A DNA stretch of 59,309 bases from Paracoccus onchidii (GTDB lineage Bacteria; Pseudomonadota; Alphaproteobacteria; Rhodobacterales; Rhodobacteraceae). The stretch covers positions 1-59,309 of the forward strand of contig NZ_JAQBIE010000024.1 of assembly GCF_028294535.1 (NCBI RefSeq), read 5' to 3'. The position numbers and the translations under genes are program-made. Shown here piece after piece: positions 1-7,535 of this stretch. The notes beneath the pieces were generated by a model. The model saw only the letters and a program-made list of their open reading frames with translations, was not told the origin of the DNA and did no database searches. Within the stretch, counting starts at the first letter, position 1. Every line of letters begins with the position of its first letter.

Positions 1-18
1 AGTGGCGGAGCGAGAGGG
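1..18. repeat. attL: attL core, direct repeat of the right end
   Basis: These 18 bases recur exactly at 59292-59309. Their reverse complement ends in CTCGCTCCGCCA followed by CT, which has the form of a tRNA 3' acceptor strand with discriminator G and encoded CCA. Discriminator G and this acceptor pattern suggest tRNA-Ser. The repeat is followed by unrelated sequence here, so this copy is probably the phage-borne end of the crossover core. The tRNA identity is an inference because the gene body is outside the window. Confidence 0.8.
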
Positions 19-110
19 CGTCATAACAGAACACCTAAAAACCAATTTCACCCAACATATGCTGGACTTTCCCACATTCACCCCCCGAAATCAATGGCAT
101 TTCCGCCACA

Positions 111-133
111 CAGGTTCACATTCAGGTTCACAT
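111..133. repeat. Probable integrase arm-type sites (left arm)
   Basis: Two tandem copies of AGGTTCACA lie 12 bp apart. The whole 23-bp block recurs identically at 59216-59238 just inside the other end. Short tandem repeats present on both sides of the crossover core are the usual layout of arm-binding sites for the N-terminal domain of a tyrosine integrase. In the excised circle both blocks would flank attP. The block lies directly upstream of the integrase gene, so binding could also autoregulate it. Confidence 0.65.
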
Positions 134-187
134 TTGGGACCACAATAAATGTTGCCGAATCCATCGTTTTCGGGGCATCAGATTAGC

Positions 188-1462
188 ATGAAAAAGCCAA
201 AGATCATCATGCGGAACGGCCTGTGGTATATCAGGCGCCGCGTCCCGTCCCGATATGAGCATGTAGAACGGCGCAGCATCGTGCAGATATGCCTGTTCAC
301 GGACAGCAAGGAAATGGCCGAACACAAGGCCGCGCAGGTTTGGACGGAAATGCTTGAGGCATGGGAGGCCAAGCTAGAGGGAAAGATTGCACTTTCCACC
401 GAGCGAATGGCCGCGGCGCGAAATCTGGCGCAACGTCTTGGCTATCGCTACATGTCGGCAGATGATGTTGCCCATTTGCCGACGAACGAACTGATTGAAC
501 GCATCGAGGCTGTCGTTGATGGAAAAGGTCGCATTGACCACCAGGAAGCCGAGGCGCTTCTTGGTGGGGTGAGCAAGCCGACAATCTATGTATCTGAGTC
601 GCTGGACGAATTTTACAGGGTCGAGGCTGGCCGGCTTGTCGGGAAAAGCCCCGATCAAATGCGCAGGCACAGGGCCCCGCGGCTGAAAGCGATCAAGAAC
701 TTCATATCAGTCATCGGTGATCGTCCTATCCACGAAATCACCACGCGCGACATGTTCGATTTTCGCGCCTGGTGGCTGGAAAGGATTGCCGCGGGCGAAG
801 TCACGAAGAATAGCGCGAACAAGGATTTCAGCTATCTTCTGGCCATGTGGCGGGCCTGCGCGCGGGCGCACGATCTGGAACTGCCGTTCAAGACAGACGG
901 TCTGGCCTTCCCCGAAGGCAAGCAAGCAACCCGCCCACCCTTCTCTGTCAAGTGGATCAAGGACAAGCTGCTTTATCCCGGCGCACTGAACGGGCTGAAC
1001 CTGCAAGCCAGAACCATCCTCATGGTGATGATAAACACCGGCGCCAGACCGTCAGAAATAGCCGCGCTGTCCGAAGAAAGGATCGTCCTCGATGCACCGA
1101 TACCGTTCATCAGGATCGCTGCGGAAGGCAGGACGCTGAAATCTGAATATGCCGATCGGGACATTCCGCTTGTCGGAGTCAGCCTGGACGCGATCAAGAA
1201 ATGCAAGAAGGGCTTTCCGACATATGCGGATAGCCCTGTTCTTTCAGATACGGTCAACAAGTTCTTGAAGGAAAACGGGCTTCGCGAAACGCCCGGCCAT
1301 AGTCTCTACAGCCTTCGACACAGCTTCGAGTCTAGGATGATGAAGGCCGACTTTCCCGAGCGGCTAAAGGCCGATCTGATGGGGCACAGGCTCAAGCGCG
1401 AGAGATATGGCGAACTTGAACTTGCGCATGTGCGGGACTGGCTTCTGAAAATCGCAATATAG
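188..1462 (+). CDS. int: Phage integrase, tyrosine recombinase
   Basis: This 424-aa protein would catalyse integration and excision at the tRNA 3' end. The N-terminal part starts with a basic MKKPKI segment and a W-Y-x-R-R-R-V-P motif typical of alphaproteobacterial phage integrases. The catalytic domain shows TGARPSE (Arg near 287), the YSLRHSFESR box (Arg near 377, with Tyr where many relatives have the first His), LMGH, and the nucleophile Tyr near 407 in RERYG. An in-frame ATG at 149 would add 13 residues; I prefer 188 because the family-like sequence begins there. It converges on the early operon that ends at 1474. Confidence 0.92.
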   Translation: MKKPKIIMRNGLWYIRRRVPSRYEHVERRSIVQICLFTDSKEMAEHKAAQVWTEMLEAWEAKLEGKIALSTERMAAARNLAQRLGYRYMSADDVAHLPTNELIERIEAVVDGKGRIDHQEAEALLGGVSKPTIYVSESLDEFYRVEAGRLVGKSPDQMRRHRAPRLKAIKNFISVIGDRPIHEITTRDMFDFRAWWLERIAAGEVTKNSANKDFSYLLAMWRACARAHDLELPFKTDGLAFPEGKQATRPPFSVKWIKDKLLYPGALNGLNLQARTILMVMINTGARPSEIAALSEERIVLDAPIPFIRIAAEGRTLKSEYADRDIPLVGVSLDAIKKCKKGFPTYADSPVLSDTVNKFLKENGLRETPGHSLYSLRHSFESRMMKADFPERLKADLMGHRLKRERYGELELAHVRDWLLKIAI

Positions 1463-1473
1463 GCCGATCAAGG

Positions 1474-2094
1474 TTATCTGGACGGCTCGGCGGCGCGGTT
1501 CATGATGTCGTCAAAGGCCAGCTGATCTATGATGATCACCCGGCTCCAATCCTCGTAGTAGGTGACGCAGGTCTGCTTCTTGTTCCATGCGGTAATGAAG
1601 GCCACCAATTCGTCGGCATCAACGACCTGATCTGCTGCCGCCTCGTGCATGTCGTCTGTCGCGTTTTCCAGAAGGTTCACCGGGTCGATCTTGAGGGGGC
1701 GGCATGTGCAGGGATGGCAGTATGCGGGGACCGGCTCGCCGGCGTCATGGCAGGATTCGATCATCGCGCCGATGTCAGTAGAGTATCCCTCGCCCCATTC
1801 CCCGTTGCACTTCGCGCTGACTGGGCCCTTGTATTCCGTCGCGTCAATGACCGTGGCCTTGGCCAGCATCTTGCGCTCACGACATGGCGCGCAAGCGGTC
1901 CAGCTTGTGTCGAGTTCAGTGCCGCATGCGCAGAAGCGCGGCTTGCAGCATTCCTCTGCGGTGCGACGGGCGGCGGCGTGGGATATGTCGTCGCGCGCGG
2001 CGTAGACCTTGGGAGAGTATGCTTTCCCGCATTTTCCGCAAGCGTATAGCTTCGGATCGCTCTCGCCTTTGAATGTGAGTTCTCGGACTTCCAT
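1474..2094 (-). CDS. Cysteine-rich zinc-binding-type phage protein, unknown function
   Basis: This 206-aa product is the last gene of the leftward early operon. The N-terminal half has several Cys pairs: CGKCG near residue 19, CCKP/CACG near 49-55, CAPC near 66, then HPCTC around 130. This arrangement suggests two or more zinc sites. The C-terminal half is acidic and helical with no motif I recognise. The start at 2094 follows a GGGAGA ribosome site; the reading frame stays open further upstream but with low-quality sequence. No function can be assigned. Confidence 0.7.
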   Translation of the reverse strand: MEVRELTFKGESDPKLYACGKCGKAYSPKVYAARDDISHAAARRTAEECCKPRFCACGTELDTSWTACAPCRERKMLAKATVIDATEYKGPVSAKCNGEWGEGYSTDIGAMIESCHDAGEPVPAYCHPCTCRPLKIDPVNLLENATDDMHEAAADQVVDADELVAFITAWNKKQTCVTYYEDWSRVIIIDQLAFDDIMNRAAEPSR

Positions 2095-2110
2095 AGGTGT
2101 CTCCCGGCGG

Positions 2111-2401
2111 TTAACTGGATTGTTCGGCCAGCATGGTTTCAAGTTCGGCAATCCGCCGGCGGAGGCGGCGCTGCATGTTCCAGCTCGCCTTCTGTTCATC
2201 GAGCCGCCGGTCTCGCGCTTCGCAGAGCCGCTGAACCTGTCGCTCGGCCTCTGCGCGGCCGCGTTCTGCCGCTTCGATCCGGCTCTCTGGCACAGTGCAG
2301 GTGCAGGCGTATGATCCGTAGACGGCGCCGCCGCAGCACATTGGGATGAGAATTTCTTCGCCGTCCTCGTCCTTGAGCCAATGGCAGCGGTCTGGTGTCA
2401 C
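2111..2401 (-). CDS. Small zinc-ribbon/coiled-coil protein, unknown
   Basis: This 96-aa product starts with GTG five bases after a perfect AAGGAGG ribosome site, which decides the start. Residues 22-35 carry a CC...CTC cluster that could hold a metal. Residues 40-96 are a continuous Arg/Glu/Ala-rich helix (RIEAAERGRAEAERQ) predicted as coiled coil. Phage early operons often carry such small chelating or helical proteins. No function is recognisable. Confidence 0.65.
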   Translation of the reverse strand: MTPDRCHWLKDEDGEEILIPMCCGGAVYGSYACTCTVPESRIEAAERGRAEAERQVQRLCEARDRRLDEQKASWNMQRRLRRRIAELETMLAEQSS

Positions 2402-2421
2402 AGTGGCCTCCTTGGGGTTTT

Positions 2422-2742
2422 TTAGGACTGTTCGCTGTCGAACAGGTCTGGTTCGTAAAACTCGCAGACCAATTCGGCAGTGTTCGGGTCGAATGTGACG
2501 GACTTGTAATGTGCGACGTTGTGACCAGCGCGGGCGATTGCCGCGAGGTTTTTGCCGATTATTTGCCCGCGCAGGGAGTTTGCCTCCGCGCCGATAGTTG
2601 CAATGGCCAGTGCCACGCCGGGGGTCTGGCGCAGCCCGTCTGGCAAGTTTTCCAGCTGCTCGTGGGCGTCCATCATTCCACTCGCGTGGGCCATGTGGAA
2701 CAGGTGCTTTGGATCTTCGATTTTTACTCTGACTTCGTTCAT
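2422..2742 (-). CDS. Hypothetical early phage protein
   Basis: This 106-aa ORF has a good ribosome site (GAGAGGAAAA) before ATG at 2742. It is mostly helical, with the central GIGAEANSLRGQIIGKNLAAIARAGHN-type segment and an acidic C-terminus. It has no membrane segment, signal peptide or recognised motif. It lies 12 bases after the upstream gene in the same operon. Function unknown. Confidence 0.6.
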   Translation of the reverse strand: MNEVRVKIEDPKHLFHMAHASGMMDAHEQLENLPDGLRQTPGVALAIATIGAEANSLRGQIIGKNLAAIARAGHNVAHYKSVTFDPNTAELVCEFYEPDLFDSEQS

Positions 2743-2754
2743 GGGGTTTTCCTC

Positions 2755-3030
2755 TCAGGTTCGTTGGGGCTTATTTTCGTCAAAAAGCGGCAATGGCTCC
2801 GAGACAGATGCCGCGCGAATAGCCTGCGCTTTCGTCCGTGGCACATATCCGTAGCGCACCAGGTAATCCCGCCGTGCTGATTGCCATGCCTTCTGCGGCC
2901 AACTCATTGTGCGCCACGATGATGGGCAGGCATCGGCAATAACCTTTTTCCGTTCGGACAGCGTGGCGTCATCAGGCAGGCAAGCAGTAGCCTGACGGAT
3001 GATTTCGGCGGCTTCGGCTTTCCATGTCAC
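2755..3030 (-). CDS. Hypothetical early phage protein
   Basis: This 91-aa product starts with GTG at 3030 behind an AGGGGGA ribosome site. The sequence carries WPQKAWQSARRDYLVRYGY, a pattern I associate with small phage proteins of unknown function that sit among replication and recombination genes. It is basic in the middle and ends in a D-E-x-K-P tail. No enzymatic motif is visible. Confidence 0.6.
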   Translation of the reverse strand: MTWKAEAAEIIRQATACLPDDATLSERKKVIADACPSSWRTMSWPQKAWQSARRDYLVRYGYVPRTKAQAIRAASVSEPLPLFDENKPQRT

Positions 3031-3032
3031 AG

Positions 3033-3731
3033 CTATTCCCCCTTCTGTGCGAGGGCGCGGCGATCCTTGGCGGCGTCAATTGCCTCCTGCCGTGTGGCGA
3101 AGTGAAGGAACTCGTCATCATCGCTTTCAGGGTCAAGAACTGGCGCGATGAATCCATGTCTAACTGGACCGGTATAACTGCTTGCAATTTCGCAGACACA
3201 GTACTGACCGACCATCGCGCGGTTCATTGCCTCATCTGGGCTGTCTCCGCAGTCGTCCGGGTCCATTGTTCGCCAGAACCAATCGGCGTTATCGAACATA
3301 TCCGCCGCCTCTCTGACCGGATCGGCCTGCGGGGTGGGGGATAGGGCGCGGATGGCTTCACGGGTGGCAATTTTAGCGTGACGAACGCCAGCAGAAAATT
3401 CTGTTTGATGCTCAGGAACGGGGCCAACTGAGCAAGTCTGCATAGCCGCTTCGATCCCCTGCGCGAATGTGCCAGCCTGCGCCGCCTCATATTCCGGCTG
3501 CGACATTGCTGCTTCCATCACCGCGATTTCGGCGCGGGCAGCGTCACGTTCGGCAACCGCCATTTCCAGCTTGGTCCCGAGTCCATCCAGCCTGCGAAGT
3601 TCATGCTTTATCTGTGCCGCAAGCTGCATGTTGAACGGTCGCGTTCCGCTCTGCACCTGATCCAGCGCCCGAGCCAGACGTTCAGCCTTGCTAAGTTCAG
3701 ACGCGGGGTATCTCATTTTTGCCGCCATCAC
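3033..3731 (-). CDS. Hypothetical early phage protein with helical N-terminus
   Basis: This 232-aa ORF begins with tandem ATG codons (3731 and 3728) that overlap the stop of the preceding gene, implying translational coupling. Residues 10-80 are helical and heptad-like. The C-terminal half contains acidic D/E-rich stretches, including DPESDDDEF, and a DNADWFWRTMDPDDCGDSPDEAM segment split by acidic residues. It resembles the mosaic Ea22-type proteins of phage early operons only in general style. Function unknown. Confidence 0.6.
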   Translation of the reverse strand: MMAAKMRYPASELSKAERLARALDQVQSGTRPFNMQLAAQIKHELRRLDGLGTKLEMAVAERDAARAEIAVMEAAMSQPEYEAAQAGTFAQGIEAAMQTCSVGPVPEHQTEFSAGVRHAKIATREAIRALSPTPQADPVREAADMFDNADWFWRTMDPDDCGDSPDEAMNRAMVGQYCVCEIASSYTGPVRHGFIAPVLDPESDDDEFLHFATRQEAIDAAKDRRALAQKGE

Positions 3732-3859
3732 CGCCCCTCCACATGTGCTTGCGCCTCGGCGTCCAGCGGCTTTTGCAACAGCGCCAGTATGTCCCGCTGC
3801 TGAAATGCCGCCTTGGCCCGTGGCAGATCGACGATAACCTCGTTCTTCCGTTCCATCAT
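3728..3859 (-). CDS. Very small early protein (43 aa)
   Basis: A 43-codon frame begins with ATGATG at 3859, overlapping the TGA of the upstream gene, and its own TGA overlaps the start of the next gene. This chain of stop-start overlaps is the main support. The peptide starts MMERKNEV, is amphipathic and hydrophilic, and has no recognised motif. Function unknown. Confidence 0.5.
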   Translation of the reverse strand: MMERKNEVIVDLPRAKAAFQQRDILALLQKPLDAEAQAHVEGR

Positions 3860-4074
3860 TGCGCCCTCGCTTGCCTGCGCTGTTCGGCCAGCATCCGTGC
3901 CTTGGAAAGCGGATCTTTCACGGCGCTGGCGCGGGCTTTCGTCAGTTCTTCTTCGATCCGCTCAAACACCGGAATAAGCTCGGGGTTCTCGGCAACGCAT
4001 TCAGCCACGATTGCCTCGCACCGCTCCAAACGCTTGATGTGCGCGGGCGACGGGTGAAAGCCTGGCGTCATCAT
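3856..4074 (-). CDS. Hypothetical early protein (72 aa)
   Basis: The product is a short, probably all-helical protein (ERCEAIVAECVAENPELIP followed by a basic Arg/Gln-rich C-terminus). Its ATGATG start overlaps the stop of the preceding gene and its stop overlaps the next start. It fits the compact operon. It has no motif that permits a function. Confidence 0.55.
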   Translation of the reverse strand: MMTPGFHPSPAHIKRLERCEAIVAECVAENPELIPVFERIEEELTKARASAVKDPLSKARMLAEQRRQARAQ

Positions 4075-4361
4075 ATCAGTGGCTCCGTTTGCGCCATGTC
4101 CTCGATCCGGTCGAGAACCGTGGCAAGTGTTCCTGAAATCACCGTTCGGCCGCGCGCCTCAAACTCGCCGTTGTGAAGGCGCGTCAGGGTCCATCCGTGA
4201 TAGGCGCCGAGCAAGAAGATCGCGGAGTCTATCTGGTCCTTGACTTCGGCCTCGTCGGCGGCAATGCCGCCAATCGAGTTTTCATCATCCGACCAATAAA
4301 ACGGGCTCGACAGCATGTCGTATTGACGGATCGAAATGCCGCGATGCTTTGACCTACGCAT
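4071..4361 (-). CDS. Hypothetical early protein (96 aa)
   Basis: I start this at ATG 4361 (MRRSKHRG), eight bases inside the 3' end of the upstream gene; extending further upstream gives Arg/Ser-rich sequence typical of an out-of-frame read. The body has a helical DEAEVKDQIDSAIFLLGAYHGW section followed by a beta-like RLHNGEFEARGRTV section. The family is not recognised. Confidence 0.6.
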   Translation of the reverse strand: MRRSKHRGISIRQYDMLSSPFYWSDDENSIGGIAADEAEVKDQIDSAIFLLGAYHGWTLTRLHNGEFEARGRTVISGTLATVLDRIEDMAQTEPLI

Positions 4362-4605
4362 CGGCCCTGACCTCCTGGAAGATCCCGTATTCCCGATCTG
4401 CCTGGTTCTCCTTGATCCGGTCCAGTGCCGCTTTCGCGGACGCGTAGTCGGGGTGTTCGAAGGGAAAGCGGGACGGCCTGATGCGGCCGCTATCGGGATG
4501 CCGGCTGAACACGAAGAAACCGCCCCCGATCTTTTCATTCGGGCGAACAAGGGACGGATCTACAAACAGGTCCGTTCGTTTCTTGGCTTGATTTCGTTCA
4601 GACAT
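4354..4605 (-). CDS. Hypothetical early protein (83 aa)
   Basis: A compact, charged small protein: basic N-terminus (MSERNQAKKR), central GGGFFVFSRHPDSG, and a YASAKAALDRIKEN helix. The pattern of a short beta part followed by an A/E/K-rich helix resembles small phage proteins that read DxFA-A...A-L-A. No function can be proposed. Confidence 0.58.
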   Translation of the reverse strand: MSERNQAKKRTDLFVDPSLVRPNEKIGGGFFVFSRHPDSGRIRPSRFPFEHPDYASAKAALDRIKENQADREYGIFQEVRADA

Positions 4606-4810
4606 TGTATTTCACCCGCTTCTTGTCTGCATATTCTCTGCTCATAACCGCCGTGAGCATCGGTTTGATTTCTCCCCTGTCGGGGATTTCGACCTCGGAT
4701 TTATCCAGCCATTGAGAGTTGTAATTCTTGTCCTGCGTGACCAACCATCCGGTGTCTGTTTCATTCAGCAACCGAACCGGAACGCGGATCATTTCATTCT
4801 GGGTTTCCAT
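4598..4810 (-). CDS. Small beta-barrel-like protein, WLDKS paralog
   Basis: The 70-aa product begins METQNEM at ATG 4810, which overlaps the TGA of the upstream gene. A beta-rich core reads R-x-L-N-E-T-D-T-G-W-L-V followed by QWLDKSEVEI. The same core (TDRAILF ... EWLPLSQIEV) occurs in the gene directly upstream, so the two are probably diverged paralogs of a small phage barrel family whose members read W-L-P-x-S-x-I-E. The function of that family is unknown to me. Confidence 0.6.
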   Translation of the reverse strand: METQNEMIRVPVRLLNETDTGWLVTQDKNYNSQWLDKSEVEIPDRGEIKPMLTAVMSREYADKKRVKYNV

Positions 4811-5007
4811 CACATCAGCCCCTTATCTACGGCCAGCCACTCAGGCAGTGTTATTTCCCCGACGCCCCTGTGAAGTTCCCCAACCTCGATTTGAGACAAG
4901 GGTAGCCATTCGGCGCTTTCACGGTCGCCGTCAGTGCTGAACAGAATGGCCCGGTCGGTGCGGGCGTGGACCTGACCGCGAAGGTCGATGATTTCGCTGC
5001 GGCTCAT
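4810..5007 (-). CDS. Small beta-barrel-like protein, WLPLS paralog
   Basis: A 65-aa protein with a beta-strand-rich body and the W-L-P-L-S-Q-I-E motif near residue 34-41. It shares this motif and its spacing with the next gene downstream. ATG 5007 overlaps the preceding stop. Such short proteins are common near phage recombination genes; no biochemical role is known to me. Confidence 0.6.
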   Translation of the reverse strand: MSRSEIIDLRGQVHARTDRAILFSTDGDRESAEWLPLSQIEVGELHRGVGEITLPEWLAVDKGLM

Positions 5008-5387
5008 GCTGCACCCACGTTTTCGGCAAACGCTCTGGCATGGCCTTGTGCCTGTTCGGGAGTGGCCAATTCAAATCGCGGGTGCTTGGTGCCGGATTCG
5101 TCCACGACTTCCAGCTTGTGAAGGCTGAACAGACCGCCGAGGGTCCAGTTGCATGGCTTTCCATCGGGTTCTTTGCGAGGCGCCCCAGCTTTGGTCCACC
5201 GACCGAAGCAAGAGAAGCCAAGGAACCGTTCCACGGATTCGAAATCCAGTCCTGCACCGGCCGCGATCAGATCGCGGGCACTCTGCACAGTGCCGCACAT
5301 AGGGCAGATCATGGCTAAATCAGCGCGATCCTCAACGCCCTGCGCTTTCAGTTCTGCATGATATTCGGGGATCGTGAGGGTTTTCAT
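5004..5387 (-). CDS. VVA0879-like phage protein
   Basis: This 127-aa protein starts at ATG 5387 inside the stop of the GapR homolog. The N-terminus MKTLTIPEYHAEL and the metal-site-like CPMCGTVQS with a downstream FSCFGRW and KPCNW resemble the family annotated VVA0879 in proteobacterial prophages. Four cysteines are spaced as for a zinc site. The family's role is not established. The assignment is from memory of the N-terminal signature, not a search. Confidence 0.6.
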   Translation of the reverse strand: MKTLTIPEYHAELKAQGVEDRADLAMICPMCGTVQSARDLIAAGAGLDFESVERFLGFSCFGRWTKAGAPRKEPDGKPCNWTLGGLFSLHKLEVVDESGTKHPRFELATPEQAQGHARAFAENVGAA

Positions 5388-5635
5388 CACGCCATCCCCA
5401 GCGCTTCGAGATACATCTGCTCGATCGCTTCTTCTTCCGCGATGTCGTCGCGGTCGCGCTTGCGCCGGGCGATGATCCGCCGCATGACCTTGGTATCGTA
5501 GCCACGCGCCTTGGCTTCGGCCATGATCTCCTTTTGGCGATCGGTGATGTCTTTCTTCTCAGCTTCCAGCTGCTCGAACTGCTCGATGAATTGACGCAGT
5601 TCGCCGGCTGCAACGCTGTAACTTTGTTCAGTCAT
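5387..5635 (-). CDS. gapR: GapR homolog (DUF2312), DNA-binding protein
   Basis: This 82-aa protein matches the DUF2312/GapR family: AGELRQFIEQFEQLEAEKK, then D-x-x-K-E-I-M-A-E-A-K-A-x-G-Y-D, then V-x-R-x-I-I-A-R-R-K, ending L-Y/L-x-A-L-G-M. In Caulobacter GapR is a tetrameric nucleoid protein that clamps overtwisted DNA and aids topoisomerases during replication and transcription. Length and all helices appear intact. ATG 5635 has an AGGAGA ribosome site. It follows a rho-independent terminator, so its expression may be set separately from recT. A role in managing phage DNA supercoiling is inference. Confidence 0.85.
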   Translation of the reverse strand: MTEQSYSVAAGELRQFIEQFEQLEAEKKDITDRQKEIMAEAKARGYDTKVMRRIIARRKRDRDDIAEEEAIEQMYLEALGMA

Positions 5636-5648
5636 GGGTATCTCCTGT

Positions 5649-5678
5649 AAAAAGGCGGGGGCTTTATTCACCCCCGCC
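5649..5678 (-). terminator. Rho-independent terminator between recT and gapR
   Basis: On the minus strand an 8-bp GC stem (GGCGGGGG with CCCCCGCC, 9-nt loop) is followed by five T residues. It lies after the recT stop and before the gapR ribosome site, inside the leftward operon. It should reduce transcription of everything downstream unless an antiterminator acts or a second promoter exists. Confidence 0.8.
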
Positions 5679-5716
5679 AGGTGCCGCACGGGGACATTTC
5701 ACGCGCGGGGGAAGGG

Positions 5717-6757
5717 TCAGCCGTCGCGCTTGGCGGCGAAACTTTTGAAATCTTCGATCATGGCCGCGTGTTCGTCGGCGTCCTGCGACCGGATCGCGTC
5801 AAGCTGCGCATCGAACATTTCCAACGCCTCATCGAGCGGCGTCCCTTCGGCCAGCAATTCGCGGATGCTGGTGTCGATCATCTTGATTTGCTCGGACAGC
5901 GACGGGGTGAACATGCTGCCCTGCCCGGCATCATCGACCTTCTTCTTGTTCCGCGATGGGCGTTGTTCCTGCGGGGTGTTGTCGGTGTGATCTGCCGCAC
6001 GTTGCTGGCGCTTTTCCTCCTTCGCGGGCTGGGCATCATGTTTTGACTGTTCCGGCTGGTCATCCTCGACCGTTTCGGCGTCCTCAATCATGGATCCTTC
6101 TTGGTCGTCCGCCTCCTGATCGCCCGAAAGGTCGCGTGCAACATCGCGCGCGTGGGTCGGGGTCACGTCCCGCATCCCGTCAGTTTCGACCTCGATACCG
6201 AGCGGAATCCCGATCATCACCTCGGGGCAATACATGCGGATCAGCGCGGCGGCGCTGCGATAGCGCAGCATCGTTTCCGGGATGGACTTGTATTTGGTGT
6301 TCCGGGTCCAGCCTTCGGCTTTTGCCATTTCCATGTCGGCGGTCATCTGGACGCGCTTGCCGGTGCCTTTCATCACGGCATAGGCGGTGGCGGAAAGCTT
6401 GTCGGCAGTGCCGGTCACATCCCAATCAATCGGATCTTTGAAAACCCCGTGAAGGTTCGCCTTGGCGATCATGTAGGTGGTGTTCCAGCCGGGGCGGCCG
6501 CCAACAAAGTAGATGTTCTGGGCGACTGTGAGGGGATCTTCGCGCAGGCGCACGGCCATGTTCATCACCAGAACGCCATTGGCGATATTCTGGGCTTCCG
6601 AACCCTTGCGCAGATGCTCGGGAAACAGCGGCGAAAGAGCCAACATCTTGCCGACACGCTGCATCTGGTCAAACTGCTGGGGGTCCATCAGAGCCAGCGT
6701 CGTGCCTGCCCCGGTTGCTGCTGAGGTCGGGCGAATTGCAGTGGAATGCGCGGTCAT
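5717..6757 (-). CDS. recT: RecT-family single-strand annealing protein
   Basis: This 346-aa protein has the RecT superfamily pattern: LLSPLFPEHLR-type region, an L-M-N-M-A-V-R-L-R-E-D-P-L helix, VAQNIYFVGGRPGW, a K-A-N-L-H-G segment, and ETMLRYRSAAALIRMYCPEV. These proteins anneal complementary ssDNA during phage recombination and circularisation. The C-terminal 130 residues are acidic and low-complexity, as in many relatives, and may bind host SSB. Its ATG overlaps the stop of the coiled-coil gene upstream. No exonuclease partner is recognisable in the window. Confidence 0.85.
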   Translation of the reverse strand: MTAHSTAIRPTSAATGAGTTLALMDPQQFDQMQRVGKMLALSPLFPEHLRKGSEAQNIANGVLVMNMAVRLREDPLTVAQNIYFVGGRPGWNTTYMIAKANLHGVFKDPIDWDVTGTADKLSATAYAVMKGTGKRVQMTADMEMAKAEGWTRNTKYKSIPETMLRYRSAAALIRMYCPEVMIGIPLGIEVETDGMRDVTPTHARDVARDLSGDQEADDQEGSMIEDAETVEDDQPEQSKHDAQPAKEEKRQQRAADHTDNTPQEQRPSRNKKKVDDAGQGSMFTPSLSEQIKMIDTSIRELLAEGTPLDEALEMFDAQLDAIRSQDADEHAAMIEDFKSFAAKRDG

Positions 6758-7521
6758 TATGCGATGCTCCGGTTTTCAATGAAGTTGACGCCGTTGATTT
6801 CCGTGGGGCCGTCCTTGCGGCGACGGGCGGCAGAGGCCAGACGCTCCATTTCGGCAATCAATGGCTCGCGGCTGTCGGGATCAGCCAGCAAGAACCCGAA
6901 GGCACGGCGTGCGTTGCTGTCCCCGTCGATCTTCGCGGTGTAGCTGACGCGCTCAGCCATTGTGCGCCCGCCGCCAGACGCGCTGGACACGTTGACCTTT
7001 GCATCCTTGGCAGCCGCCTTGCTGGCCTTCTTGGCGGATTTCTGGGCTTCTTCTGCGCGGGCAAGGGCGATTGCGTCGTCAGCTTCTTCCGCCTCTTTGC
7101 GGAGTCGCTCTGCCTCGGCTTCTTTGCGGCGGGCTTCTTCGCGCTCGCGCGCTTTCTGCCGTTCGGCTTCGACCCGCTTGGCCTCGACAAATACGCCGAG
7201 CATCTGCTTCAATGTGGTGCCTATCTCAGTCAGCGGAACAGTGAGGGCCTTGAACGCGCTGTCAACAGCAGCGCCGGCCTCCAGATGGGGCTGCTTGGCC
7301 TTCTTGCGATGGTCCTCAATTTGCTTGTGCGCCTGCCGGGCTTGCGACAGAAAGTCGTTCAGCTTCTCGGCATTTTCTTCGGTTTCGATCGCGCCAAGCG
7401 CCAACCATGCCTTGCCGGCTTCGCTGAGTTCGCGGACGCGGGTTTCCAGATCCGCGACAACCTGCGGGTCGTAGGGCGGGGGCGCGTTGTGCCCCATTCC
7501 TGCCATTGCTTGATCGTCCAT
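6757..7521 (-). CDS. Coiled-coil phage protein upstream of recT
   Basis: A 254-aa protein whose residues 60-175 form a long Lys/Glu/Arg/Ala-rich coiled coil (EAKRVEAERQKAREREEARR and onward). The N-terminus contains MGHNAPPPYDP, which I know from small phage proteins that precede recT. The C-terminal part (YTAKIDGDSNARRAFGF) is globular. It is coupled to recT by overlap, so it may assist recombination, but no activity is known to me. Confidence 0.7.
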   Translation of the reverse strand: MDDQAMAGMGHNAPPPYDPQVVADLETRVRELSEAGKAWLALGAIETEENAEKLNDFLSQARQAHKQIEDHRKKAKQPHLEAGAAVDSAFKALTVPLTEIGTTLKQMLGVFVEAKRVEAERQKAREREEARRKEAEAERLRKEAEEADDAIALARAEEAQKSAKKASKAAAKDAKVNVSSASGGGRTMAERVSYTAKIDGDSNARRAFGFLLADPDSREPLIAEMERLASAARRRKDGPTEINGVNFIENRSIA

Positions 7522-7535
7522 GTCGTGTCCTCCGA

